DNA from: Castellaniella defragrans
GTDB taxonomy: Bacteria; Pseudomonadota; Gammaproteobacteria; Burkholderiales; Burkholderiaceae_B
Assembly: GCF_014203015.1 (NCBI RefSeq)
Contig: NZ_JACHIB010000004.1
Location: 179,376 to 243,375 of the forward strand
Direction: 5' to 3'
DNA: 64,000 nt
The translations under genes were made by a program, and so were the position numbers. The notes beneath the pieces are model-generated. The model saw only the letters and a list, made by a program, of their open reading frames with translations. It ran no database searches and was not told the origin of the DNA. Positions 18,164-25,856 of the stretch are shown here, piece after piece. Position 1 is the stretch's first letter. Each line of letters opens with the position of its first letter.

Positions 18164-19105
18164 CTACTCCCGGTTGCCCATCAGCCCGGACGGCCGGACC
18201 ATCAGGACCAGCAGCATCAGGGCGAAGGGAATCGTGCCCGCCAGCGAGGACACCTTCAGCGTCAGCAGCCCGCCCACCTGGTGCGCCCAGGCGCCCAGCC
18301 CCACGACGCCCAGCGCATCGGCCAAGCTGTAGTCCACGCCCACCGCGAACGAGGTGATCAGGCCGATCAGCAGCGAGGCCACCATGGCCCCTTCCAGGGA
18401 GCCCAGCCCGCCCACCACGACCACCACGAAGACCATCACGCCCAGCTCCAGCGCCATGTTGGGATTGGTCGTGTAGAAGGCGCCCGCCACCGCGCCGGCC
18501 AGGCCGGCGAGCGCCGAGCCCACGGCGAAGACGCCCATGAACACCATGGGCACGTTGTGGCCCAGCGCCTCGGCCATGCGCGGCTTGAAGACGGCCGAGC
18601 GCACCACGATGCCGACCCGCGTGCGCGTCAGCAGCAGGTAGATCAGGGCGAACATCAGCACGGACGTGCCGCCGATCAGCAGGCGATAGAAGGGGTAGCT
18701 GGCGTCGAAGATCCGGAAGGCGGAGAAATCCAGGGAAGCCGGCACCCGGTAGTCCACCGGGTAGTTGCCGTAGAACAGCTTGACCAGCTCGGTGATGATG
18801 AAGGACACCCCGAAGGTCAGCAGCAGCTGGTGCCCGTGCCCGTAGCGGTGGACGCGGCGCAGCATGTAGCGCTCGACCAGTCCGCCGGTCACGCCGACGA
18901 GGATCGGGGACAGCACGATCGCCGGCCAGAAGCCGACGGCCTTTTCCAGGCTGTAGGCCAGGTAGGCGCCCAGCATGTAGAAGGCGGCATGGGCGAAGTT
19001 CAGCACGCCCATCATGCCGAAGATCAGTGTCAGCCCCGCCGACACCATGAACAGCAGCAATCCGTAGATCACCCCGTTCAGCAAGGAAACGGTGAAAAAT
19101 TCCAT
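18164..19105 (-). CDS. Branched-chain amino acid type ABC permease, LivH
   Basis: This 313-residue inner-membrane protein has the LivH opening LLNGVIYGLLLFMVSAGLTLIFGMMGVLNFAHAAFYMLGAYLAY and the later conserved YTTNPNMALELGVMVFVVVVVGGLGSLEGAMVASLLIG. It forms the translocation path with LivM. It is separated from the upstream binding-protein gene by 224 bases that contain a long GC stem, which may lower permease expression relative to the binding protein. Confidence 0.92.
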   Translation of the reverse strand: MEFFTVSLLNGVIYGLLLFMVSAGLTLIFGMMGVLNFAHAAFYMLGAYLAYSLEKAVGFWPAIVLSPILVGVTGGLVERYMLRRVHRYGHGHQLLLTFGVSFIITELVKLFYGNYPVDYRVPASLDFSAFRIFDASYPFYRLLIGGTSVLMFALIYLLLTRTRVGIVVRSAVFKPRMAEALGHNVPMVFMGVFAVGSALAGLAGAVAGAFYTTNPNMALELGVMVFVVVVVGGLGSLEGAMVASLLIGLITSFAVGVDYSLADALGVVGLGAWAHQVGGLLTLKVSSLAGTIPFALMLLVLMVRPSGLMGNRE

Positions 19106-19172
19106 GGCAATTCCAGAATGCGCACCCGCCGCGGGCGGCCGGATCGTGCGCGACGAACGCTTCGTGAAGGGC

Positions 19173-19277
19173 CCCGGCCTGCCGGCCGGCGCCCCGCGTC
19201 CTCAAACCAGGGCCGAACCGGCCGGGACCGGGCCACCCGGCACCGGAAGGACCGGAACCCCGCCGGCCGGGGCCGGG
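19173..19277 (-). other. Intercistronic GC stem between SBP and LivH (transporter 1)
   Basis: The arms CCCGGCC-TG-CCGGCCGGCG (19173-19191) and CGCCGGCCGGGGCCGGG (19261-19277) pair as 10 plus 7 bp with a two-base bulge. The stem lies between the stop of the binding-protein gene and the LivH start. No T-tract follows, so mRNA processing, 3' protection or partial attenuation is more likely than termination. A similar stem occupies the same place in transporter 2. Confidence 0.55.
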
Positions 19278-19329
19278 CCCGCCGGAGCCGGATCGCTCCG
19301 CGGAGCCGGATCGGCGACGGGCCGCCGGC

Positions 19330-20568
19330 TCAGGCCGGGCGCTTCATCTTGCACGTGGCTTCGACGGGGTTGACGGCCTCCTCGCCCGTGAACGTCTTCA
19401 CCGCCACGAAACCCATGTCGGTCCCGTCCGCCTTGTACTTGGCGTCCTTGCCGACCTTGGCGACGACGATGGGCAGCACGACCTGGTGGTCCGCCTGGCG
19501 GATGCTCTGCTCGCCCATGGGCGTCTTGAGGTGCACCTTTTCCAGGTTCAGGGCCAGGTCCGTGACGTTCATGTCGCCGTCCTTGGCGGCGGTCCGCTTC
19601 AGCGCTTCGCCCAGCATTTCCATGCCGAACACCGTCTGCGGCTCGATGAAGGTCGGGTAGTGGCCGGTCTTGGCCTTGTACGCCTCGCCGAACTGTTCGG
19701 TCTGCGGATTGAGCCCCAGATTGAAGGCGGTGGCGATGTAATGCCCCAGCGCGGTGTCCCCCGCGTTGGCGATGTTGCCCGGCTGGTCCAGGAAGACCGT
19801 GCCGAAACGCACGTTCAGGCCGGCGTTGCGCGCGCTCTTCATCAGCAGGAGCAGGTCGTTGGACCAGTTGCCCGTGAGCACCGTCTGCGCGCCGCTGGCG
19901 CGGATCTTGGCGGTATAGGGGGCGAAATCCTGGATCTTGTTGACGTCGTGCAGCACGGATTCCACCACCGTGTAGCCGCCTTCCTGGGCGAAATCCTGGA
20001 TCGCCTTCTGCATGTCCGCGCCCCAGGAATAGTTCTGGTTCATGGAGAAGACCTTGGTGCCCAGGTCGCCGGCTTCCTTCATCGCGTGCACGAGCGTCTT
20101 GACGCGGATCGGCGCGTTGGTCGTGAAGCGGAAGTGATAGAAGTGGCACTTGTCCCCGGTGAGTTCCAGGGCCTCGCCGCCCATGTTCAGGTACAGCACT
20201 TCCTTGCCCGGATTGCGCAGATTGTATTTGCGCACGTCCTCGGTGATCTGCCCGGACACGGCCGAGGACGAGCCCTGGATGATGACGCGGGCGCCGCCGG
20301 CGATGGCGGCCTTGACCTTGTCCGAGGCGCCCGCCGGACCGCCCTGGTTGTCGTATTCGGCCAGCTCGACCGGCGCGCCGTTCCAGCCGCCGCCCTGGTT
20401 GATCCCGTCCAGCCCGTACTTGACGGCGGTCCGGTACAGCAGCCCCGTCGAGGCCTGCGGACCGGACAGGGTCTCGACCAGCGCGATCTTCAGCGGCGCG
20501 GCCTGGGCCGCCCCCATCGTCAGCAGGCCGCAAACGGACAGCATCGTCGCAATTTTCGTGTATTTCAC
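19330..20568 (-). CDS. ABC transporter substrate-binding protein (Liv type)
   Basis: This exported binding protein (412 residues) delivers the ligand to LivH/LivM. A signal peptide is clear (KIATMLSVCGLLTMGAAQAAPLKIALVETLSGPQA). The body has the periplasmic-binding fold of Leu/Ile/Val and amide receptors (GVFKAKTG-like AYKAKTGHYPTFIEPQTVFGMEMLGEAL). GTG 20568 has AGGAG eight bases upstream; GTG 20577 directly abuts that AGGAG and is less likely. It is the first gene of the transporter 1/E1-E2-E3 operon, divergent from an SDR and a FadR regulator. Liv-type receptors bind aromatic acids, amides and small hydroxyacids as well as amino acids. Confidence 0.9.
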   Translation of the reverse strand: MKYTKIATMLSVCGLLTMGAAQAAPLKIALVETLSGPQASTGLLYRTAVKYGLDGINQGGGWNGAPVELAEYDNQGGPAGASDKVKAAIAGGARVIIQGSSSAVSGQITEDVRKYNLRNPGKEVLYLNMGGEALELTGDKCHFYHFRFTTNAPIRVKTLVHAMKEAGDLGTKVFSMNQNYSWGADMQKAIQDFAQEGGYTVVESVLHDVNKIQDFAPYTAKIRASGAQTVLTGNWSNDLLLLMKSARNAGLNVRFGTVFLDQPGNIANAGDTALGHYIATAFNLGLNPQTEQFGEAYKAKTGHYPTFIEPQTVFGMEMLGEALKRTAAKDGDMNVTDLALNLEKVHLKTPMGEQSIRQADHQVVLPIVVAKVGKDAKYKADGTDMGFVAVKTFTGEEAVNPVEATCKMKRPA

Positions 20569-20677
20569 TCCAGCCACTCCTGTTCTGTGATCGGCATCCG
20601 GCCCCGGCTCTCGGAAAGCGCCGGGCGTTCTGCGGCGCCCGGCCGGATCGCCTTCGTTGATCTGATTTCCGTCAACT

Positions 20678-20708
20678 TGTCAGACATATTTGATCTACTT
20701 ATCAGACA
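20678..20708. promoter_or_regulatory. FadR/GntR-type operator pair
   Basis: TGTCAGACA (20678-20686) and TATCAGACA (20700-20708) follow the TNTCNGANA half-palindrome pattern of FadR-subfamily regulators. They lie exactly 22 bp apart, on the same helix face. The outer bases ACTTGTC and GACAAGT form an inverted repeat around both. The pair lies in the divergent promoter region between the binding-protein gene and the SDR-FadR genes. Confidence 0.65.
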
Positions 20709-20813
20709 AGTTGTAGAATTCTAGGCAAGTGGAAAATCGCTTGTCAATGCGGCGCGGGCGAGTTGCCGGAAAAATTCCGGATTCCGGATTTTTCATCTTC
20801 ATTATCAATAGCT

Positions 20814-20822
20814 TATCTGATA
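20814..20822. promoter_or_regulatory. FadR/GntR-type operator, third copy
   Basis: TATCTGATA is a perfect palindrome around its central T and fits the same TNTCNGANA pattern as the pair at 20678-20708. It lies 28 bp upstream of the SDR start codon, where binding would block transcription of the SDR and of the FadR gene itself. Confidence 0.55.
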
Positions 20823-20838
20823 CTAGGGATTACCCTAG
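20823..20838. promoter_or_regulatory. Short inverted repeat before SDR ribosome site
   Basis: CTAGGG-ATTA-CCCTAG is a 6-bp inverted repeat with a 4-base spacer, immediately before the AAGGAGA ribosome site of the SDR gene. It could be part of an operator or a small 5' UTR hairpin. Confidence 0.4.
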
Positions 20839-20850
20839 AAGGAGACATCG

Positions 20851-21588
20851 ATGATTTCATTCTCTGGCAAGACCGTCCTGATCACCGGCGCCGGCGGCGG
20901 CATCGGCCGCGAAGCGGCGCGCCTGATGGCGCGGGCCGGCGCCCGCGTGGCCCTGTGCGACCTGGCCGCCGGGCCGCTCGACGCGCTGGCCGCCGAGCTC
21001 GCGCCCGTGGCCGGCGGCGTCTCCACGCACGCCGCCGACATGTCGGACGCGCAGGCCTGCCAGGCGCTGGCCCGGGAGGTCGCCGCGCGCCACGGCGGCA
21101 TCGACTGCCTGGTGCATTCGGCCGGCATCTACCCGGAGCAGCGCGTCCAGGACATGAGCGACGCCCAGTGGCGCAAGCTCATGAGCATCAATCTGGACGG
21201 CACCTTCTACATGTGCCGCGCCGTCATCCCCCACCTCGCCGACGGCAGCGCCATCGTCACCCTGGCGTCCCTGGCCGGCCACCGCGGCAGCTTCGGCCAC
21301 GCGCACTACTCGGCCTCGAAGGGCGCCGTCAGCAGCTTCAGCAAGAGCCTGGCGCTGGAACTCGCGCCCCGCACCCGGGTCAACATCGTGGCGCCCGGCA
21401 TCATCGCCACGGCGATGAGCGAGCCGCTGGTGCGCCAGAAGGGCCAGACGCTGCTGGACGCCACGCCGATGAAGCGGTTCGGGACCGCGGCCGAGGTGGC
21501 CGGCGTCATCGCGTTCCTGTGCTCCGACCTGGCGGCCTTCGTGACCGGCGAGACCGTGCACGTCAACGGCGGCCTGTACATCGTATGA
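20851..21588 (+). CDS. SDR family oxidoreductase
   Basis: This 245-residue classical SDR has TGAGGGIG, a conserved aspartate (VALCDLAAG), HSAGIYPE in place of NNAG, a catalytic serine in VTLASLAGH and YSASK. A strong AAGGAGA site precedes the ATG. It is transcribed with the FadR regulator, divergently from transporter 1, so it probably acts on the same imported compound or an early intermediate. The substrate is unknown. Confidence 0.88.
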   Translation: MISFSGKTVLITGAGGGIGREAARLMARAGARVALCDLAAGPLDALAAELAPVAGGVSTHAADMSDAQACQALAREVAARHGGIDCLVHSAGIYPEQRVQDMSDAQWRKLMSINLDGTFYMCRAVIPHLADGSAIVTLASLAGHRGSFGHAHYSASKGAVSSFSKSLALELAPRTRVNIVAPGIIATAMSEPLVRQKGQTLLDATPMKRFGTAAEVAGVIAFLCSDLAAFVTGETVHVNGGLYIV

Positions 21589-21647
21589 CCGCGGCCCATG
21601 TCATACTGAGCGGCTCAACGGCACTCCCGGCATAGGCACGCAGGACC

Positions 21648-22349
21648 ATGGACAACGCCACTCCGCCGCTGACGACCCGCATCGTCGAATGGCTGAAGGA
21701 CGAAATCGAGCAGAACCGCCTCGTCGAAGGCGGCAAGCTGCCCAGCGAAAAGCAGCTGTGCGAACAGTTCGGCGTCAGCCGGTCCGTCGTGCGCGAGGCC
21801 ATCTCGCAGCTCAAGTCCGAAGGGCTGGTCAGCTCGCACCAGGGCCGGGGGGTGTTCGTCAACGCGCGCAGCGCGCGCCAGTCCTTCCGCCTGTCGGCCA
21901 CCGCGCTGGACGACCGCGACGCCCTCGAACACATCATCGAGCTGCTGGTGGCGTTCGAGTCGGCCGCCGCGCGCCATGCGGCGATGCGGCACACGGCCAA
22001 GGACCTGAAATCGATCCGGCGCGCCCTGATCGGGATGGAATACGCCATCATCAACGACCAGCCCGGCGACAGCGAGGACTACGCCTTTCACCAGGCGATC
22101 TGCGACGCGACCCACAACCCCCACTTCATCGCCCTGAACGAATACCTGGAGCAGCACGTCAGGCGCCTGATCCGGCGGGCGCGCACCAACACGGTCACCC
22201 GCCATCCGGACCTGATGATGTCCGTGCAGACCGAGCACCAGGCCATCCTCAAGGCCATCCAGGCGCGCGACGGCGCCGGTGCCGCCCAGGCCGCCGAGAC
22301 GCACCTGCGCAACGCCGCCCGGCGCCTGGACATCTACCTGAAGGAATGA
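21648..22349 (+). CDS. GntR family transcriptional regulator, FadR subfamily
   Basis: This 233-residue regulator has an N-terminal winged helix-turn-helix (LPSEKQLCEQFGVSRSVVREAISQLKSEGLV, then GRGVFV) and an all-helical FCD ligand domain with the usual metal-binding histidines (EDYAFHQAICDATHNPHFIALNEYL; MSVQTEHQAILKAI). FCD regulators respond to small organic acids. It lies 59 bases after the SDR and near three TNTCNGANA sites, so autoregulation and control of the divergent transporter 1/E1-E2-E3 operon are likely. Confidence 0.9.
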   Translation: MDNATPPLTTRIVEWLKDEIEQNRLVEGGKLPSEKQLCEQFGVSRSVVREAISQLKSEGLVSSHQGRGVFVNARSARQSFRLSATALDDRDALEHIIELLVAFESAAARHAAMRHTAKDLKSIRRALIGMEYAIINDQPGDSEDYAFHQAICDATHNPHFIALNEYLEQHVRRLIRRARTNTVTRHPDLMMSVQTEHQAILKAIQARDGAGAAQAAETHLRNAARRLDIYLKE

Positions 22350-22374
22350 CGGCCGCGAGCACCGGCGGCCGGCC

Positions 22375-23079
22375 TCAGCCGCCCAGGTAGGCCCGCTTGA
22401 TGTGGGGATTGTTCAGCAGCTCCGCGCCGCTGCCCTCCAGGACGATGGTGCCGTTTTCCAGCACGTAGCCGCGGTCGGCCAGCTTCAGCGTCTGGAAGAC
22501 GTTCTGCTCCACCAGCAGCACCGTCATGCCGCCGGCGGTGATGCGCTCGACGATGTCGAACATCTGCTGCACCAGCAGCGGCGACAGGCCGACCGAGGGC
22601 TCGTCGAAGATCAGCAGGCGCGGGCCGGCCATCATGCCGCGCGCGATGGCGACCATCTGCTGCTCCCCGCCGGACAGCGAGCCCGCCAGCTGGGCCAGGC
22701 GCTCCTTCACGCGGGGAAAGATCTCCAGGACCTCGTCCATGCGCCGGGCGGCCTCGGCGCGGGCCGCCGGCTTGTAGGCGCCCATCAGCAGGTTGTCGCG
22801 CACGGTGAAGCCGGGAAAGAGCTGGCGCCCCTCGGGAATCATGGTGATGCCGGCCGAGACGATGTGGGACGCGGGCCGGTTGGCCAGCTGCTCGCCCTCG
22901 AACTCGACCTGGCCCCCGGTCACGGGGATGACGCCGCAGATCGCCTTCAGCGTCGTGGTCTTGCCCGCCCCGTTGGCCCCGATCAGGGTGACGACCTCGC
23001 CCGCGTCCACGTGGAAGCTGATGCGGTCGAGCACCTGCGTCTTCCCGTAGCCGGCGCACAGATTGGATACCTTAAGCAT
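22375..23079 (-). CDS. ABC transporter ATP-binding protein, LivF type (transporter 2)
   Basis: This 234-residue ATPase has intact motifs: Walker A GANGAGKTTTLKAICG, signature LSGGEQQMVAIARGMM, Walker B RLLIFDEPSVGL and the H-loop-equivalent VLLVEQNVF. It overlaps the end of the LivM-LivG fusion gene by 8 bases with GGGAG upstream, so translation is coupled. Unlike the LivF of transporter 1, it has a normal length and a normal P-loop lysine. It ends transporter 2 and converges on the FadR gene. Confidence 0.92.
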   Translation of the reverse strand: MLKVSNLCAGYGKTQVLDRISFHVDAGEVVTLIGANGAGKTTTLKAICGVIPVTGGQVEFEGEQLANRPASHIVSAGITMIPEGRQLFPGFTVRDNLLMGAYKPAARAEAARRMDEVLEIFPRVKERLAQLAGSLSGGEQQMVAIARGMMAGPRLLIFDEPSVGLSPLLVQQMFDIVERITAGGMTVLLVEQNVFQTLKLADRGYVLENGTIVLEGSGAELLNNPHIKRAYLGG

Positions 23080-24850
23080 GGCGTTGCTCCCGGCCCAGGT
23101 AGGCTTCGATGACCTGGGGATTTTCGACGACCTCGCGCGGCGAGCCGCTGGTCAGGACCGCGCCCTCGCTGATCACGACGATGCGGTCGGACAGGGCCAT
23201 GACCGCCTGCATCATGTGCTCGATCATCACGACGGATACCCCCGATTCGCGCACCCGGCGGATCATGGCGATGGCCCGTTCGATGTCGGTCGGGTTCAGG
23301 CCCGCCATCACCTCGTCGAGCAGCAGGATCGTCGGCCGGGAGGCCAGGGCGCGCGCGACCTCCAGCCGCTTCACGCCGCCCACCGTCAGGTTGCGCGCCT
23401 CCACGTCCAGCAGTTCGCGCAGGTCGGTCAGCTCCGCGATCTCCAGCGCCACCGCCTCGGCCTCGGCGCGGTCGGCCGTGTTCATGAAGGCGCCCAGCAT
23501 GATGTTCTCCAGCACCGTCAGGCTGGTGAACGGCAGGGCCGTCTGGAAGGTGCGGCTCAGGCCCTGGCGCGCGTAGTGGTAGGGCGCGCCGCAGCTCACC
23601 CAGTGCCCGGCGCGCGACTTCAGGCGGATCGTGCCCTTGTCGGGCCGGATGAAGCCCGACAGCAGGTTGAACACGGTCGTCTTGCCCGCGCCGTTGGGGC
23701 CGATGATGCCGAGGATCTCGTTTTCGTGGAGCGTCAGCGACACGTCGTGCGTGGCCCGCAGCCCGCCGAAGTTCTTGAACAGGTGGCGCGCCTCCAGCAC
23801 CGGATTTTCCTGCCGGACCCGGCCCGTCTTCGCTTGCGCCGCGCGGGGGCGCGCCGCGGGCCGGCGGCCCAGGTAGGGCAGCCGGTCCATCAGGCGGTTG
23901 ACGCGGCCGCCCAGCGAGCCCACCAGCCCCTGCGGGATGGTCAGCACGACGATGACCAGGATGATCCCGTAGATCAGGCCGTGCACGCCGTTGCCGACGC
24001 CGCTGAGCCAGGCGCGCGCCAGCTCGGCGATCGGCAGGACCAGGAAGGTGCCGGCGACCGGCCCGGCCAGGGTCCCCATCCCGCCGATGAGGGAGAACAT
24101 GGCGATCTGGATGGACAGCTCCAGCGAGAAGGCCGAGGCCGGATCGACGAACATCAGATAGGTGATGTGGAAGGTGCCGACGATGCTGGTCAGCATGGCC
24201 GAGATCACGGCCGCCTGGGTCTTCTTGCCGGCGGTGTTCACCCCCACCGCCTGCGCCGCGCTCTCGCGCTCGCGGATGGCCAGCAGATAATGCCCCAGCC
24301 GCGACTTCCGGATCATCCAGGACACCCAGAAGACGAACAGGAACAGCCCGAACGCGATCACCAGGTAGTTGGTCTTGTCGCGGAAGATCATCCACTTCCA
24401 GCCGATGCTCAGCGGCAGGCTGATGCCGCTGGAACCCCCCGTCCAGCTTTCCTCGTGGATGACGAGCAGGCGCACGACCTCCAGGATGGCGATGGTCGCC
24501 AGGGCGAAGAAGGGTCCTTTCAGGCGCAGGGTGGGATAGCTGATGACGACGGCCACGGCGCCCGAGATCGCCGCGCCGGCGAACAGGCCGATCCAGGGGG
24601 AGATGCCGAAATTCTGCGTCAGCAGGGTCGAGGTGTAGCCGCCGATGCCGTAGAACACCGCGTGGCCCAGGGACAGCTGGCCGGCGAAGCCGCCCACGAT
24701 GTTCCAGGCGATCGACAGGGCCGAGAAGACGAACAGCAGGACGAACAGATTGGTCCAGAAGGGGGTGTTCAATGCCAGGGGCGCGAGGAACGCCAGCGCC
24801 AGCACGCCCAGGCCGACGTACGATTTTGGATGTCTGAGATCGGGAAACAC
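23072..24850 (-). CDS. LivM-LivG fusion: ABC permease joined to ATP-binding protein
   Basis: This 592-residue protein combines a LivM-type permease (about residues 1-320: SIAWNIVGGFAGQLSLGHAVFYGIGGYTSTLL and ESAAQAVGVNTAGKKTQAAVISAML) with a LivG-type ATPase (about 345-592). The ATPase has Walker A GPNGAGKTTVFNLLSG, QGLSRTFQTALPFTSLTVLENI, signature-like LTVGGVKRLEVARALA, Walker B ILLLDEVMAGL and H-loop MIEHMMQAV. A short basic linker (RRPAARPRAAQAKTGR) joins them. GTG 24850 has GGAGG upstream. Permease-ATPase fusions of this kind occur in several proteobacterial Liv operons. Confidence 0.93.
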   Translation of the reverse strand: MFPDLRHPKSYVGLGVLALAFLAPLALNTPFWTNLFVLLFVFSALSIAWNIVGGFAGQLSLGHAVFYGIGGYTSTLLTQNFGISPWIGLFAGAAISGAVAVVISYPTLRLKGPFFALATIAILEVVRLLVIHEESWTGGSSGISLPLSIGWKWMIFRDKTNYLVIAFGLFLFVFWVSWMIRKSRLGHYLLAIRERESAAQAVGVNTAGKKTQAAVISAMLTSIVGTFHITYLMFVDPASAFSLELSIQIAMFSLIGGMGTLAGPVAGTFLVLPIAELARAWLSGVGNGVHGLIYGIILVIVVLTIPQGLVGSLGGRVNRLMDRLPYLGRRPAARPRAAQAKTGRVRQENPVLEARHLFKNFGGLRATHDVSLTLHENEILGIIGPNGAGKTTVFNLLSGFIRPDKGTIRLKSRAGHWVSCGAPYHYARQGLSRTFQTALPFTSLTVLENIMLGAFMNTADRAEAEAVALEIAELTDLRELLDVEARNLTVGGVKRLEVARALASRPTILLLDEVMAGLNPTDIERAIAMIRRVRESGVSVVMIEHMMQAVMALSDRIVVISEGAVLTSGSPREVVENPQVIEAYLGREQRHA

Positions 24851-24863
24851 GCGCGCCTCCGGG

Positions 24864-25730
24864 TTATTCAGTGCCCAGGCCGAACAGCCCGCTAGGACGC
24901 AGGATCAGGATCAGCAGGAAAATGCCGAAGTAGACGACCTCTTTCAGGTCCGGCGCGATGTAGAAGCCGGCCAGGGTGTCGACCACGCCGATGATGAGGG
25001 ATCCCGCGACCGCGCCGTACAGGCTGCCCATGCCGCCCAGCACCACGATCACGAAGGCGGTCAGCACGAAATAGGTGCCCACCGTCGGGAAGACCGGATA
25101 CTGCGGCGCCAGCAGGCCGGCGGCCACGCCCACGAAGGCCGAGCCCAGGCCGAAGGCGATGACGTACACGAACTTGACGTCCACCCCCATCAGCATGGCC
25201 GCGTAGCGCTGCTGCGCGACGGCCCGCAGGGCGCGGCCCAGGTAGGTCCGGTGCATGAACAGGTGCAGGCCGGCCGCCAGCACGATCGCCACGGCGAAGG
25301 TGGCGATCTGGCCGGTCACCAGCGAAAACGGCCCCACCGCCACGGAGCCGGTGCCCACCGAGGTATGGACGCGGAACACGTCGGCGCCGAAGATCACCAG
25401 CGCCAGGTTCAGCAGGATCGTGGAGACGCCGACCGTGGCGAAGATCTGGATTTCCTCGCCCGCGTTCAGCAGGGGCTCGATGACGACCTTCTGCGTGACG
25501 GCGCCCAGGGCGAACAGCACGAGGGCGGCGGGCACCAGCCCGACGTAGGGATGGATGCCCAGCTGCGCGGCCAGCAGGTACACCAGGTACATGCCGATCA
25601 TCAGGAACTCGCCATGCGCGAAGTTCACCACGCGGACCACGCCGAAGATCAGCGTCAGGCCCAGGCTGAGGATCATGTAGGCGCCTCCCAGGAGGAGACC
25701 ATTGATGATCAACTGGAAAAAAATATCCAT
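24864..25730 (-). CDS. Branched-chain amino acid type ABC permease, LivH (transporter 2)
   Basis: This 288-residue inner-membrane permease begins QLIINGLLLGGAYMILSLGLTLIFGVVRVVNFAHGEFLMIGMYLVYLL and carries the LivH core YFVLTAFVIVVLGGMGSLYGAVAGSLIIGVVDTL. ATG 25730 with GAGAGG seven bases upstream is the better start; the frame also opens with a TTG two codons earlier. It is separated from the binding-protein gene by 126 bases that hold a perfect 18-bp stem. Confidence 0.92.
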   Translation of the reverse strand: MDIFFQLIINGLLLGGAYMILSLGLTLIFGVVRVVNFAHGEFLMIGMYLVYLLAAQLGIHPYVGLVPAALVLFALGAVTQKVVIEPLLNAGEEIQIFATVGVSTILLNLALVIFGADVFRVHTSVGTGSVAVGPFSLVTGQIATFAVAIVLAAGLHLFMHRTYLGRALRAVAQQRYAAMLMGVDVKFVYVIAFGLGSAFVGVAAGLLAPQYPVFPTVGTYFVLTAFVIVVLGGMGSLYGAVAGSLIIGVVDTLAGFYIAPDLKEVVYFGIFLLILILRPSGLFGLGTE

Positions 25731-25750
25731 GGCCAATCCTCTCGTGAGTG

Positions 25751-25838
25751 GCGCCGCCGCGGCGGGCGGGAAGGCTCGGGCCCCGGGGCTCCGGACCCCG
25801 ACCCGCGGCCCCGGCCGGCGCGCCCGCCGCGGCGGCGC
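25751..25838 (-). other. Perfect 18-bp GC inverted repeat between SBP and LivH (transporter 2)
   Basis: The arms GCGCCGCCGCGGCGGGCG (25751-25768) and CGCCCGCCGCGGCGGCGC (25821-25838) are exact reverse complements separated by 52 bases. The stem lies just downstream of the binding-protein stop codon in the operon mRNA. Such stems after binding-protein genes commonly protect the upstream message and lower permease expression. Confidence 0.75.
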
Positions 25839-25856
25839 GGCCCGGGCCGCGCCGGA

